From contig LXGT01000041.1 in assembly GCA_001640655.1 (NCBI GenBank), forward strand, positions 62,001 to 126,000: a DNA stretch of 64,000 bases, written 5' to 3'. This DNA is from Endoconidiophora laricicola (taxonomy: Eukaryota > Ascomycota > Sordariomycetes > Microascales > Ceratocystidaceae). Under the pieces are notes generated by a model. It did no database searches and was not told the DNA's origin. It saw only the letters and a list, made by a program, of their open reading frames with translations. Below are positions 12,428 to 24,600 of this stretch, in pieces (the first letter of the stretch is position 1; every line of letters begins with the position of its first letter). The position numbers and the translations under genes are program-made.

Positions 12428-12643
12428 ATGTCGAAGTTACAGCTCCTTCTCGTCTTTTTGTTACTAACAATTGCCCCCTTGTCGAGCATCGGCCAGGACC
12501 AGGTATGTAAGATACAAAGTAAACTAGCACTAGTATATAATGGAGTCTACGATGCAGTTATCGGAGCTATGGAGTCAGTGTGGACGCCGTTAGCTCCTTC
12601 GCTCTGCCCTTTTGAAAATGTCCAACTTTTTCGAATGGCATAG
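12428..12643 (+). CDS. candidate small secreted peptide (weak)
   Basis: A 71-aa frame starting at the ATG at 12428. It opens with a signal-peptide-like stretch (MSKLQLLLVFLLLTIAPLSS) followed by a short polar and hydrophobic region with only two cysteines. No family is recognised. A GTATGT donor-like site lies right after the predicted signal peptide (about 12,503), so the true gene, if any, could be spliced differently. It is isolated in a gene-poor block. A chance frame is at least as likely; it is listed because signal-like N-termini are rare among the random frames here. Confidence 0.2.
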   Translation: MSKLQLLLVFLLLTIAPLSSIGQDQVCKIQSKLALVYNGVYDAVIGAMESVWTPLAPSLCPFENVQLFRMA

Positions 12644-15600
12644 CCTGATCTAGTGGCTGCATTGAGCTATAACGATTGAATTAGCTGACTGCCTGTGCTG
12701 TGCTAGTGAAGCGTCGTCGTGCCTCTCTTGCTGCTAGACTCAAGAACAGATCTAAACGATTTGATGTTGTATTAACTTTCGTCATCTGCGTAATATCATG
12801 ACTCGGAGTTAATATCTCTAAAACCCCCCACATAACCTAAGCCAGAGGCTTGAGGCCTGAGAAGGTCGGTTAACATGTGATATCTATGAACATAGTCTAG
12901 ACTCAGGCTGGCCACTTGCTAAACAAACAATCCCATATCTGCCAACTGCTATCTTTCAGCGCCGTCTAACGCTTTAACCGAGAGGTACGGTGACGTCTGT
13001 ACAAATTCTGTAGTAAGAAAGTTGCTTCGCCAAAAAAAGAGGCCACGATGGGCTGCAGCGTGCATGAGGAATATGCTCCTCCGGGCAACATTTCTTGCTC
13101 CTTTCTTTTGTCCTTGGGCTAGCTTGAGAATGCGAAGGGCATCAAGGTCCAGACCGCCCGTCTTTCGGATGCAATCACTTGATTGTCTCTATCATGGCTC
13201 AGATCGAGCACTGTATCTGTTGGGCTCTAGCCATAACAAAGACAAATTGTAAGGAAGACTATCATAGCTACATCTCAGTTAGTTAGTTGATATCTCTATA
13301 AACCTTGAGCCTTTCATTGTCTTTACTGATATGTGTATATATTGCCAGGCCTGTCTTGTCTTGATTCAATGTTCATATCAGGGGTTTAGCCCATGGCATT
13401 AGGCAATAGATTTTGTAGTGCAAACGGACTTTGCAGGGAGAGCGAAAAGAAGAGAAAAGAATAAAATTTAACCGTAGCCTGTCCAATGTATGTATACATG
13501 CCATACTAACCAGAACTATTAACTGGTCGGGAAGGAATGCTTCCGGCATAGGCTGGCTAGTTGAAAACTCTCTGAATCTTGTCTTGCTCCAAATAAACAA
13601 CAATGCAAGTAGAATGGCTGGCCGACCTTGACTATAGAAGGGGGTTATCTATCTCTATCTAGGCCTGACCGACTTACAAAACTGTTCGTCACAAAAAAAA
13701 GCCCGATCAGGCATATTCGACTTACAAACTCCCAAAGTACGGAACAAAAGAAATCAAAAGGCTGAGACTGCAAATGGTTATGTTGTGACCAATTAGGAAG
13801 TAATCGGCATATCAACCAGAACCTAGTAAATATCACGGATGCTACAATCATTGGCTGGCCTAGCCGCTTACTAGAAGTTCACAATTGGGTTTATTTTAGA
13901 GGCCTAACAAGTAGCAATTTTAAGTATAAAAAAAACCATTGCTCCGTCTGCGCATATAGTGCAATATGTATTTACACGTTGTCTTCGATCATAACTGCTA
14001 TCTATATGAAGATAGGACTTTATTTTTCCATGTATGAAAACTGCTTCACGGCAACTAGACTGCCAAGAATTGCGGTCCCCTGCATACATAGTAGCTTGCT
14101 GGCTATGGGGCCATGTTGGCGGGCATAATGGCACTGTTGAGACAGTGTCTTCTTGTCAGGTTCTACCATCGATCCAGAATCCAGGAAGCAAGCGGTAAGA
14201 AAGAAATAATGTTGATATCACCTTGCTATCTTACAGAGGCCCGCCTAGCTTTTCTAGGCTTGGCATGTGTCCAGAGTTGAGGCCCGCTGGACGACAACTA
14301 AAACAGATAAATGTACATCATACATGTACTTACTTACCTTATGTTCTTGGTCAGACCTAACGGGAACGCTTCGGCACGCTGTAGTTTCTAAATTAGCACC
14401 GATATATATATCACAAGGGTACAATATACGGCCTTACTAAAAAATTTATAATATCCATGATTAAAAGAGTGTATACAACAACATCAGCGGAATGTCACAA
14501 ATTCGATAGCGGCCGATAGAGCGGGCTGCCTATCACATTTCCTATATTTATTTCGGGCTCGTGTGACTAGAAACTGCTGATAAGCTACAGTCACAAGAAA
14601 TGATTTCCTTCTAGCGGTTTCTGACACTTCTTTTGCATCTTCATTAGGGACATCTAACTGATCAGCTCCCATTTGATTCCGGGTGGTATTATCACGGCCC
14701 ATTTTGTGCCCCGATTTCTTTTCTATTTCCCCATGCTGTAAGACTCTATCCTGACCTGCCTGTCGTGTAATATACGGGTTGTTGCGGGAAGTCTAGTCAT
14801 TGCAACCAACCAGCTTAACAGTCATATCGTAATATATTGGGCGTAGGGTATAACGTCAAAAACAACACTTACTAGTAACCAAGCCGAAACCCGAACCCTT
14901 AGTAGCATAGTGCGAAGTCATCAATCGGAAGAGGAGTAACTAGACTAGTACTGGCTGTGGTCTAATACAATGCAACGCTGGTGGTACTTTCTGCCCCAAA
15001 GAGGGAACTTGCCTTGCGCCAAACCAAGAGTAATGCGCCGAAATGTATACACATTGTATGTAATCAAATAACTAGCATCACATAATCAAGTGATGAGTTA
15101 AGAAATATAGGGAAATAGCTAACACACTACGACTGATACGGATACTACCTATTAAGATCCAATATTGCATCTTGAAGTGGCTGTAACTCACAGAAATTTG
15201 TGGACTTAAAATATAGGAAAAAGCACGTACAAACTAGGTGGTTACTTTGGAAAGGACTTTCCCTCTTCGAGCACGTGCGATGAATATCCAAAGCTTCTTA
15301 ACTATCGTCAGGCATCATCTGCTCGATGTATGCTATCGCAAGTATTGATCAATATACAGTCACGGCTATCCGTGCGTCTAGGTCTACAGCATATGCCATT
15401 GCGGCTGTGAATGCGATGGAAACTAACCTTTAGGACATGTTCGTCTTCCTCTTGCGGTGCGCTTATGCGAAGCTCGTTGATTCTAATGGATTTACTGGCT
15501 GACTAACTGACAGCCTGAGTATTCCTTTGCGGCTCCTTTGCCTCAATAAACAGCATTTCTCTACTTCCACATTTTACATTGCAACACAGTAGAGGCTAGG

Positions 15601-18203
15601 GTGCCTTGTCTGCCCGGCCGATAGCTTTCTTGCTGCTCTTATCGTTTGCAACGGGTCTGTGTGATGGAAACTAGGAAACGAGACATAATGTCAACAAGAA
15701 CAAAAGGGTCGGCTGGCTGCCGCTCGGCCTATGTTTGTCACCATATACATCGGTTTCCTACCAGTAATCCGAGATCTAATTTGCCTTCTTCAGTAAGATT
15801 GATTATCCACCTATACTGAAATACCGACTAGACGTCTTGATTTCTTCTTCCTTCTTGCCACCCAGGGCCACACTAAAGGCATAGACCAAATCTATGTTAT
15901 ACATATAGTCTGAGCCCGATAACTCGTGTGCTTATTGCCTCGGAAAACAGAAAAATACTTACTACGCGGAGAGGTCAACGGGCATGGGGGCCATGTCTTG
16001 CAGTCCTGTATTTACCCATGCTAGATAATGCTGCTAGTATCTTATGTATCCAAGCTCCTTTTCTATGCCTTTTCTTTCTTGTTCGACTTGACAGAAACAG
16101 GGAAACTGGATAGTAACTTCAACAGCGGACGGGAAGCCAGGATTCAGGGTTAGCGCATTCTGCTAGTGTTTGCAAGCTCAAGACTGACATTCATTCCCGA
16201 GTCTACTACATCCTCTGATAGTAGATTTAGCATATTGCCCTCTGGCCAGCAATCTTCATGCAAATGTTGACAACGGCTTATCTCCCTCCCTTTCTATAGC
16301 TGTAGCTGCTATAGCAAATTTGCTACCCGGCTGTAATCTAGGGCTTGATCTTCGCTGTCTGTAACGAAGCACACACCCAAAGTCGCCAGAAAACGATGGT
16401 CGCAGCCTTGAAATACTACAGAAATTTCATATCAACAATTACGTTTGAGCTCCGTGCGCATTGTCGATCATTTCTCATCGTATCGCATCCTCTCCTCACC
16501 ACCATATACTCAATAACCCGTGCCTGGTTACGTCCGCTTTGCCCTGTATGTACGTACAGCAAGTGACTAAAACAGGCGAAAGCTGCGTTTTATAATGCAG
16601 CCGGTAGATCTTTTTCAATCTTCTGCCCCTATGAGAGTTAGACCTACCAACTGGCCTAGACTAGCACTGACTTATAGCACTAGGGCCTGCCAACCACTAC
16701 TTTGGCCATTGTTCATTGCTGCTCGTTGCTGCTGATACTACACAGCAAGTATGAAAATACACTTAATATGAACCATCCGTTGTGCTCTATGACTAGCCGG
16801 CAATGGGCCCGTAAGCAGCAAAAATCTACCTAGACATCAGTCATCTCTTACGCCTGCTAACTCGCTCGGCAAGCTATTTGCTGCTACGCTAGGCGGTCCT
16901 ATTTGTTCATATGGTATGCTCAGAAGAGAAACGGGTACCAATCTTGCCTCTCTATACCAAGGCTGCTTGCTCTCTTTCCCCAGCATTTACAGCCGTATAA
17001 GCGATCACTATGTACCAGCAATGTATAAACCGTCGACCTCAACGCTAACCGGCCGGCCCCTAGCCAGTCAACAATCAATTTGGCTGGCTATTTATCCCCG
17101 ATTTTGAAAGTCCTAGCCTACCTGGCCCAACCCAACTTAGTTTTAAAGTGGCTAGCAAGCAATCACACGCTAAGTTTGACAGATAGACATGTTTTTGTGC
17201 GCTATTTGCAGATTTTTGAAAAGCTCGCTCTTCTGTTTCCCTTTAATGAGGTTCTCTTACCTCAAACATCTGTGCCGAAACCTTCCTTATTTGCTTCTTT
17301 CTTGAACGTCGTTGTGCTCGTTTCTTTTGCTAGCTCTTCTTGTCTCTCCTCGAGCTACCTTTTCCCATCCTAGCAACAATCCTTTCACTTAGTTCCACGT
17401 TCAATTCGGGATTTCGTGGTTAATCAAGCCGGAGCAACTAACAAAGGTGCTATATGTAATAGTAACCATTATACCGTTATAATAATCATTATTTCTACCG
17501 AGCCTTTCGTTCTCCTCGCACTAATCGCCTCGTATATTCAAGCACTCTCTCGGTTGCTCGTGGATATATTCTCCTTCCTCTTACTCAAAAAAAAATACCA
17601 TCTGCCCATATTGCTAGCTTGACTTCGTTTATTTGCTTGCTGTTGCCAATGCAGCTTCGTCTATTCTGATTCTGTGCGCGTGACTTGGTTTCTCGAGCTT
17701 GTCGTCAGACATCGATCTTACGAATCCCTACTTGCTTGCCGCATCGATTACGTTCACCAATCCATTTGTCTACTTCGGATTGTATAGTACTTGAACTCTT
17801 GGATCGGTCGCTCATCCGCCATACTTTATTTTTATTTTATTTTCCGTGGATCGATAAACTTACGTGCTTCTACCACTGTATATCACGTTTGTCTCGTCTT
17901 GTCGATCTTCTATCCAATTCGCCCACATAGACCTTGCTCTTCCTTTAAACTGAAGAACGTCTATATCAAAAGGTGCCCCGTCTCCATCGCTGTGGTTGTG
18001 GTATCACGTTTATACGCTATCTGCGGCTGGCCTTGCGGCCTCCGTTTAGCCTTGATCGAGTCCTTTTTTTCTGTAGACAAGGAGGAGGGCCGCAACACCT
18101 CTATATCAAGACAGTGCCTAAACTTTCGCTCTTCTCAGTTCTGAAGGCTTGTCTTGCCTACCTGTCTCCAGCCTCTTCATATCAACCCTCGTTTCACCGA
18201 AAT

Positions 18204-21200
18204 ATGAACTCGACCGACACACCATCTTCCCGGACTGTCGATTCATCATCTGCTTGTCTATTACCTAGTTTAAAACATGAGCATATTGAAACTTTATCTG
18301 ACCGCTTCACAACCACACCGGGCCTCTCTCCTATCGAGATGTCCGTTGCAGACACGGGCCTCCCTCTAAATACTGCCAGCCATAAATCACCAGAGGGGGA
18401 AGTTCAGATTCCAACCGTTGCGCCTTCCCCGCCAATATCACCCCGGGATACTACCTTTGATATGAACGAGTGCAATCAGCTACCTTTGACAAGGCCACCG
18501 ACCATGCCTTCTCCGTGTAGAGAGCAGTTGGTATTTACTGCTTTAAGGTCCCTTCCAGTCCCCGTCACCGTGCTTGACTCGCAAAACACGGTCATCTTGA
18601 CTAATGACGCCATGAAGCGCCTACTATCTTCTGTGTTCATTGCAGAAACACTGCCAATTGGAGGTGCCTTCGAAGGCTTTTCTTTGGCACAGCTCGGGAT
18701 CGATGTTTTGGACAATGGGCAACCATTATGGATATCATGGACCTCGCTATTAAGGCATGTCGCAGCCAAAGACGACAACCCAACTGCAAACCCTGAGGAT
18801 ATCGCTTCACTTAACTTTGAGTGGGACCATCCCACATCGGAATTTGCCCGCCGTATGGTGTGGGAGAACGACCAGGCAGACTTCACTGTTGAGGTCGTTT
18901 TCTCTCCCCCTATGAGTCGCCGCAACTCTACAGTAGCAGAAACAGCATATCCTCAGGTCATCCTGGACGGCAAGCAAGTTTGTGCCAAAATGATCATTAC
19001 CACCTGGACTATTCCAAACGACGGCCGCTATTTCACCCTAACTTTCACGCGAACAGAGCCAGTTGTCAATGCTTATCTGCCCGAATGCACTCCGGAGCCG
19101 CCATATCCGATATCTACTTCATCATCCCAAAGTTCCGATTTGCCTAGTGATATCGTAAAGTCATCGTCATGCGCTGATCTGCAGGCCAAGATGACTCGGC
19201 CGGCTATACTGTCTCCCGGCGAAGAAGCCAGTTTGGAGCTTCCGGCAGGCCCCCCAGAATTCGGGCATGACATCGAGGCAACCTTACTACAAAAACTCAG
19301 CAAAATGAAAGATGCTTTGATTAACAACACCACAATGCCTATCATTGGCATCTGGAAAGACGGCACTGTCGCATATCCCAACGAAGCAGCCCGAGCTCTC
19401 TTCGGCAAGAATATCTCACAATCACGCACATTTTACCTGGACGATCTCGTTTCCGGATGGTCTATCTGGAACGATGATTTCACTTGCGAACTTTCGTTAG
19501 ATGAGTACCCGATGAAAATTCTCCTTGATAACATGATTCCATTTGAAGGTAAAAGAATCGGCATTATTAAGGAGAACGGAAAGCGTGTCATATTTGATGT
19601 CCTCGGTGAAATTATCTATGATGCCGCCACAAACGAATGTCTTGGTGGTGTGGTGAGCTATCGAGACGTTACGCAAATGGCCGAAGAAGTCACTCGTTAC
19701 CGCAAATCAGAAGACGAAAAGTTCCGCACAATATGCGAGGCCATGCCACAACTTGTTTGGACGGCTCGACCAGACGGCAAGCTCGAATTTTTCAATCAGC
19801 AATGGTACGATTACACCGGACTTACCAAAGAAGAATGCTCTAAATTTTACGTGGCAGGCGTACTCCATCCTGAAGACGACGAAAACACTGTAGCATTGTG
19901 GAAAGAGTGTCTTCAAAGTGGCGAGCCATTCCAAACAGAATACCGATGCCGTGGACGTGATGGATCCTATCGCTGGTTCCTGTGCCGCGCACTGCCAATG
20001 CGGAGACACCCAGACGGGCCAATCACTGGTTGGTTCGGCACAAACACCGATGTACATAACGCTGTTCTTATCAGCCGAGAAACGGAGCGAACAAAAGAGC
20101 AGCTGAGGAGCGTTATGGCCCATGCCAAAGTAACTTTGTTCACGGTCGATAAGGAGCACAAGATCACGATGCTGGAGGGAGGCCTGGTGGGCAACGACAT
20201 CTCTGACGAAACAGACGAGACCGGTGCCCGCTGGTACATTGGTCATGATATATACAAAGTCTTTAATGCCATGATTAAAAACCTCCCAGAAGGAGAGCGG
20301 CCGACGTTCCTCCAGCCAATTGAAAATGTCATGCAGGGCTTAGACTCTGAACAGGTCATGGAACATGACATCAGTGAGTTGACTATGTTATCTAGCCTGC
20401 CTTTGTTGCGAACATGCCCTACTAACTTTGAGCCCCCTCCTGTCTCAGACGGCCGTTGGTATCGTACGCGCTTTGTTCCCATGCTCTCTGAACCAGAAGA
20501 GCTACCTGGCGGCTCAAAACTGATTGATGGCGTGATTGGTGTAATCATGGATGTCACGGAACATCACTCGGCCGTCGAGGAGGAGACAAAGCGGAGGCAC
20601 AATGCTATGGCTAGCGAGGCCGCAGCCAAAGAAGCCACACGGCTCAAGAGCCAGTTCCTAGCCAATGTAAGTCATCCTTTGTATCATCTTACATATATAT
20701 ACACATGTATTGATCACGACTAATTATATGTAGATGTCCCACGAGTTCCGTACGCCAATCCAATGGGTTCTAGGCTATACGGATATCCTCAACACGACGC
20801 TTATGACGAAAGAGCAGGAGCAGACCGTATCGACTATCAGAAGCTCTGCGACAATTCTTCTCACGCTCATCAATGATATTCTTGACTTTTCTAAAATTGA
20901 GTCCGGCAAAATGGCACTAGATGAGATCGACTTCCAACTATCCTCAGTGTTGACTGACACAACTGAAATGCGGCTTTTCGAAGCCAAGAAAAAGGAAATT
21001 GACTTCATCAAGGTGTTTGCGCCGGGCGTGACAGAACTGAACCTGATAGGGGACTGCAACCGACTGCGGCAAATTCTCAACAATATCATCGACAACAGCA
21101 TCAAGTTCACCCGAGAAGGCTTTGTGCTACTCAAGGTTGAAATTCACTCGCAGTTGGCGGAGATGATTGACATCAAGTTCACTATCCAAGACACAGGCAT

Positions 21201-22515
21201 TGGCATTGAGACGGTCAAACAAGATCACATCTTTGAGCCGTTCCTACAAGGCGACGCATCCACTGCGCGCGAGTTTGGCGGCACTGGACTCGGCCTCAGC
21301 ATCTGCAAAAGCTTCCTGGATCTCATGCACGGCTCTATTTTCCTTGACTCTGCCCCCGGACGCGGCACAACGGCGACCATCATCATCCCATTCCGCAAGG
21401 GCGAGCTATGCTACGAGAATGAAGTGAGTGTATCGGCGGACACCTCCATCTGTGAGTCGGTTGTTTCTAGTAGCGAGCCGTCTGGCGGGCCAGAGCCCCC
21501 ATTACGAACTAGTGTTGATACGGTGATAGTCGAGCGCGTAGGCCGCCAGATCGCGTGTCCAAGCGAAGTAATCCCGGTTAGAACACGGCCCAGTCGAAAG
21601 TCATCACTACGACGCGGTTCGAGTACCTCTAGTCGGCCGTCGATTCCTCCTCGAGAGAAGATTAACATCCTCATTGTAGAGGACAAGTAAGTACTCTGCA
21701 AAAATCAAATCGCTGTCTTTGGTAGCTGTTTTTCCGAGTCGTAGTTCACTAACAGTAGTGCTGGGTGCTGTAGTGCTTTAAATGCCCGTCTCATGCTGAA
21801 ACTTCTAGACAAAATGAACTTCAAATCATGCTTCCATACAAGCAATGGTCTAGAGGCCTTGGAGTTTATCGAAAAGGCACAGGCTGGCGAGACAGCGAAG
21901 CCTGATGTGATCTTAATGGATTGCCAGATGCCGATTCTGGATGGATACGAGTGCACCGAAGCGTAAGCAAGCATCCAGCCTCTTTCGGCTTGAAGGTTTC
22001 ATATCTTATTGACTAACATAATCTCTAGCCTTCGGCGTGATGCCAAGTACCGTCACTTTGTATACGATGTGCCGATCATTGCTGTCACGGCATCCGCAGT
22101 TGCCGGCGACCGAGAACGCTGCCTCCAATCCGGCATGGACGATTACCTCGTCAAGCCCATTACGCAGAGCATGCTTGAGCGCTCCATTATCGACTGGCTG
22201 ACAACGATGCGCACAGCCAAGCAGCACCTTTTAACAGATTCAATACACATGCAGAAGAGCCCGACGGTGCCTGAGAATTCGGCTCTTGACGACTTTGCCG
22301 TCGAGGAATCGTCAGATGAGGCTCTGATCGACTGTTTCTCTCGGCCGGATGCCAGCGAAATCAAGAAGCGGCCGGCTAACTTTATCTCTCTCGCCAGCAT
22401 GAGTCAGAGTAGCGGAAGCGAAGCGACCTCGTTAGATCCGTTCATGACGAGCTGTAGCGATTCTACAGAGGACCGTGCTGCCAACGACCTAATGCCTCCC
22501 TATCCCCCCCTATGA
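18204..22515 (+). CDS. hybrid sensor histidine kinase with multiple PAS-like domains and a receiver domain
   Basis: Four exons: 18204-20666, 20734-21686, 21774-21962 and 22029-22515, with introns of 67, 87 and 66 nt. The product is 1363 aa. After a Ser/Thr/Pro-rich N-terminus come PAS-like regions near residues 105-230, 360-500, 505-620 (clear PAS/PAC: LVWTARPDGKLEFFNQQW, then TEYRCRGRDGSYRWF) and about 630-790. The HisKA H-box MSHEFRTP starts exon 2 (His824). The HATPase has an N-box (LRQILNNIIDNSIKF), G1 (QDTGIGI) and G2 (GGTGLGLSI). The receiver starts at INILIVEDN (about 1130), with the phospho-acceptor Asp at about 1188 in ILMDCQMP. It should autophosphorylate and relay through Asp to an HPt protein. 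No transmembrane helix is seen, so it is probably a soluble sensor of an unknown signal. The start is the first ATG in a frame that is open well upstream. The fungal kinase subgroup is not assigned. Confidence 0.93.
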
Positions 22516-23029
22516 TTGTTTTCCTTGCACTAGCTGGTTATTTCCTTTTTTTCTTGTCTACATTTTTCAGATACCATGTCTACACGTGGCTGGTCACGTA
22601 TGTTCTATTCTCTTATTTTTACATAGCTATTTTCTGCTACATCACACACACATACATATATACTTGCATCCATCCATATACACTGTTTTCTCCGGAGTGG
22701 CTGGCGTTTTGTTCATAGTTATTTATTATATCTGGTGTGGTGTTTCACTTTGTTTTCATTTAGTCTTTATGACTCCCTATTGTAGGTATGTACAGAGTAT
22801 TTAGCTTGTTGGTAGAACAGTGAATCCCCAGACAGCAGAGGAGGAGAGTTTTCACATATTTTCAAAAATGTTTTTATATCTGTTTACACAGTACATATCG
22901 TGCAACGTGTATTCTAGAAATTTGTAGTAGGCATAGAAAATAGGAACTGGAGAACGGAAGGCCACATAAATGCAGTTATGTGTGCCTCTTGTATGAGAAG
23001 CTAAGAAGAGGAATATATAAGCAAGCAAT
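22516..23029. other. 3' region between histidine kinase and Nox relic
   Basis: 514 bp of T-rich DNA with tandem TA/CA-rich stretches around 22,640-22,690. It should hold the kinase 3' UTR. No coding signal is seen. Confidence 0.4.
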
Positions 23030-24600
23030 CTAGAAATGTTCTTTCCAGAACTTCAATTCGACCTCGTTGATAGACGAGTTCTTAGCAGCTTCTTGGATCG
23101 AGCTAGCAGCTGTCGACGGGCCACGGAAATAGACTCCTACGATAATCCGCATGCCCTCGAGGCCGGGCAAATACGAGCCGTCGAGGATACCGTCGCGTAC
23201 GGAGTTGAAGAAACGCGGGAAGTTTGGGCGGCCAAAGTTGGTGCGTAACTTGAGCTCAGTCAACGGATCGATCTTGGCGCCGACCGAGTTGATGACAATA
23301 TACTGCGCAGTGTCTAAGTCAAGGTGCTGAGTTAGATATGTGTGAATACGCAGGAAGTGGCTGCCCTGGGAGCCGGATCCAACGGCGAAGTTCCGGCTAT
23401 TACTCTGCTCCTCAAGTGACGACAGCAGCGTCTGGAGCCACTCGAACGACGACGTGTCCTTGCACACCCAAACAAACTCGACGCGGCGCAGGCGTGGCGG
23501 CGGGTTGGGCCCGTTGCGCATGTGCCACAGGTTTGCAAAAATGGCGGCCCACGGCGTGACGCCGATGTCGGTGCTGTTGAGAAGTCAATTTCGTTCTGAA
23601 ACACGTCTTTGGCTGGTGCACTGTATGACCCGTCGATACGCAGTAGGGGCATTTATTAGCCGTTGCACAGCGCTACTTCATATATACCAAGCGGGTCCGT
23701 CAGCGTCTCGTAGAGCTTTGCCTAAGCCGGGCCCGCGCCCACAGCGTCACCTAACACCCGCGTGAAGTCGCCGACTTGGCGCACGTGAACCGACTCAACC
23801 GGATCGAATGGGCACGACGTAGTTGTGAACAGGCGCCACTGCCACTTCGAAATTGATGGAACTTGCAGAAACAACCACTGGCTGGCCTTGTATTGAAGGA
23901 TGGCTTGGTGAACTAGATCCCAATGACGTCTAATCCAGGATAGGAAGGGTTATCAAGGGACTCGCGTCTATGTTTCGCTGGGGTTAAACAACAACATACC
24001 GTACGGGTGACGGATGATCCGCGTGATTTCAGTACCCCGCGCAGCGCGGATTTCACGATACAGCCGCTTCATCAAGTAGAAGCCGCCGGAGAACAAACTC
24101 CTAGCGCCAGCCCAGATAGCCGATACAGTGCGTCCAGTACTGTCTGTCGGAAAACGGCGAGACGGGGTCGACACTATCACGCACAAAGCAACCGGTAGTG
24201 TGCGTGTACATACCAAGCATAAACGGAACGAATAAGTGGTGCGTATACTAGAACATTTCAAACGACTGCAGGCGGATGCGCGCGTGCGCCGTGGTATAGA
24301 TCATCATCATGCAGAATAGCATGATGTGGCCGGTGATGCCGCCAGGCTGAGTGTGATGGATGCGCACGGCCAGATCGGGGCGTAACTGTACGCGCTCAAC
24401 GTTGAAGAAGTTGACGTAGTTCACCGTCAAGTGTAGCACCGTAAAGAGTAACATCGCGTAGGCTACTTGTCGGTGGGACCATATGCTCTCGTCCAGCGGT
24501 AGCTATCAGATCTTGGGCCGGATCTAGCGCACGATCGTTCGGCAGACTGGAAGCAGGAATAGCGTCGTATCAATGCTGAGCACAAGATACCGAGAATGCT
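23030..24600 (-). pseudogene. decayed NADPH oxidase (NoxB-like), stop codons and frameshifts
   Basis: Minus-strand remnant of a fungal Nox. In order it shows: a transmembrane piece ending DTTLFLLPVCRT; a piece reading HRQVAYAMLLFTVLH then VNYVNFFNVE; the heme region GGITGHIMLFCMMMIYTTAH and YTHHLF; SPFSDRQYWTHCIGYLGWR; an FAD-region relic (SKWQWRLFTTTSCPFDP, HVRQVGDFTR); and an intact C-terminus with the NADPH-binding part (EFVWVCKDTSSFEW ... ELKFWKEHF). It is broken by in-frame stops at 24524-24526, 24506-24508, 24503-24505, 24248-24250, 24101-24103, 23722-23724, 23656-23658 and 23653-23655. There are frameshifts near 24095, near 23890 and near 23583. The FAD-binding HPFTITS is altered to RLFTTTS. 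The short segment before the NADPH lobe (GIYEVALCNG) fits NoxB better than NoxA. The last 163 codons are open from a genuine ATG at 23521, but lack heme and FAD domains. Functional Nox enzymes make superoxide at membranes and drive fungal development; this copy cannot. The upstream boundary is approximate. Confidence 0.9.

Larger units (their letters stand above)
8350..18203. other. 9.8-kb gene-poor block
   Basis: Promoter of the amidase at the left and leader/promoter of the histidine kinase at the right (about 17,200-18,200, pyrimidine-rich). Between them I see no convincing gene, only short frames, many TA-rich stretches (especially about 9,540-10,560) and scattered small inverted repeats. 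One weak candidate peptide (12,428) and one strong hairpin (9,108) are listed separately. Decayed repeats could hide here; six-frame similarity searches would be needed to see them. Confidence 0.5.

Noticed and set aside
14243..14259. 6-bp hairpin GCCTAG/CTAGGC
   Set aside because: Too short to stand out; GCTAG-type words are common throughout the non-coding parts.
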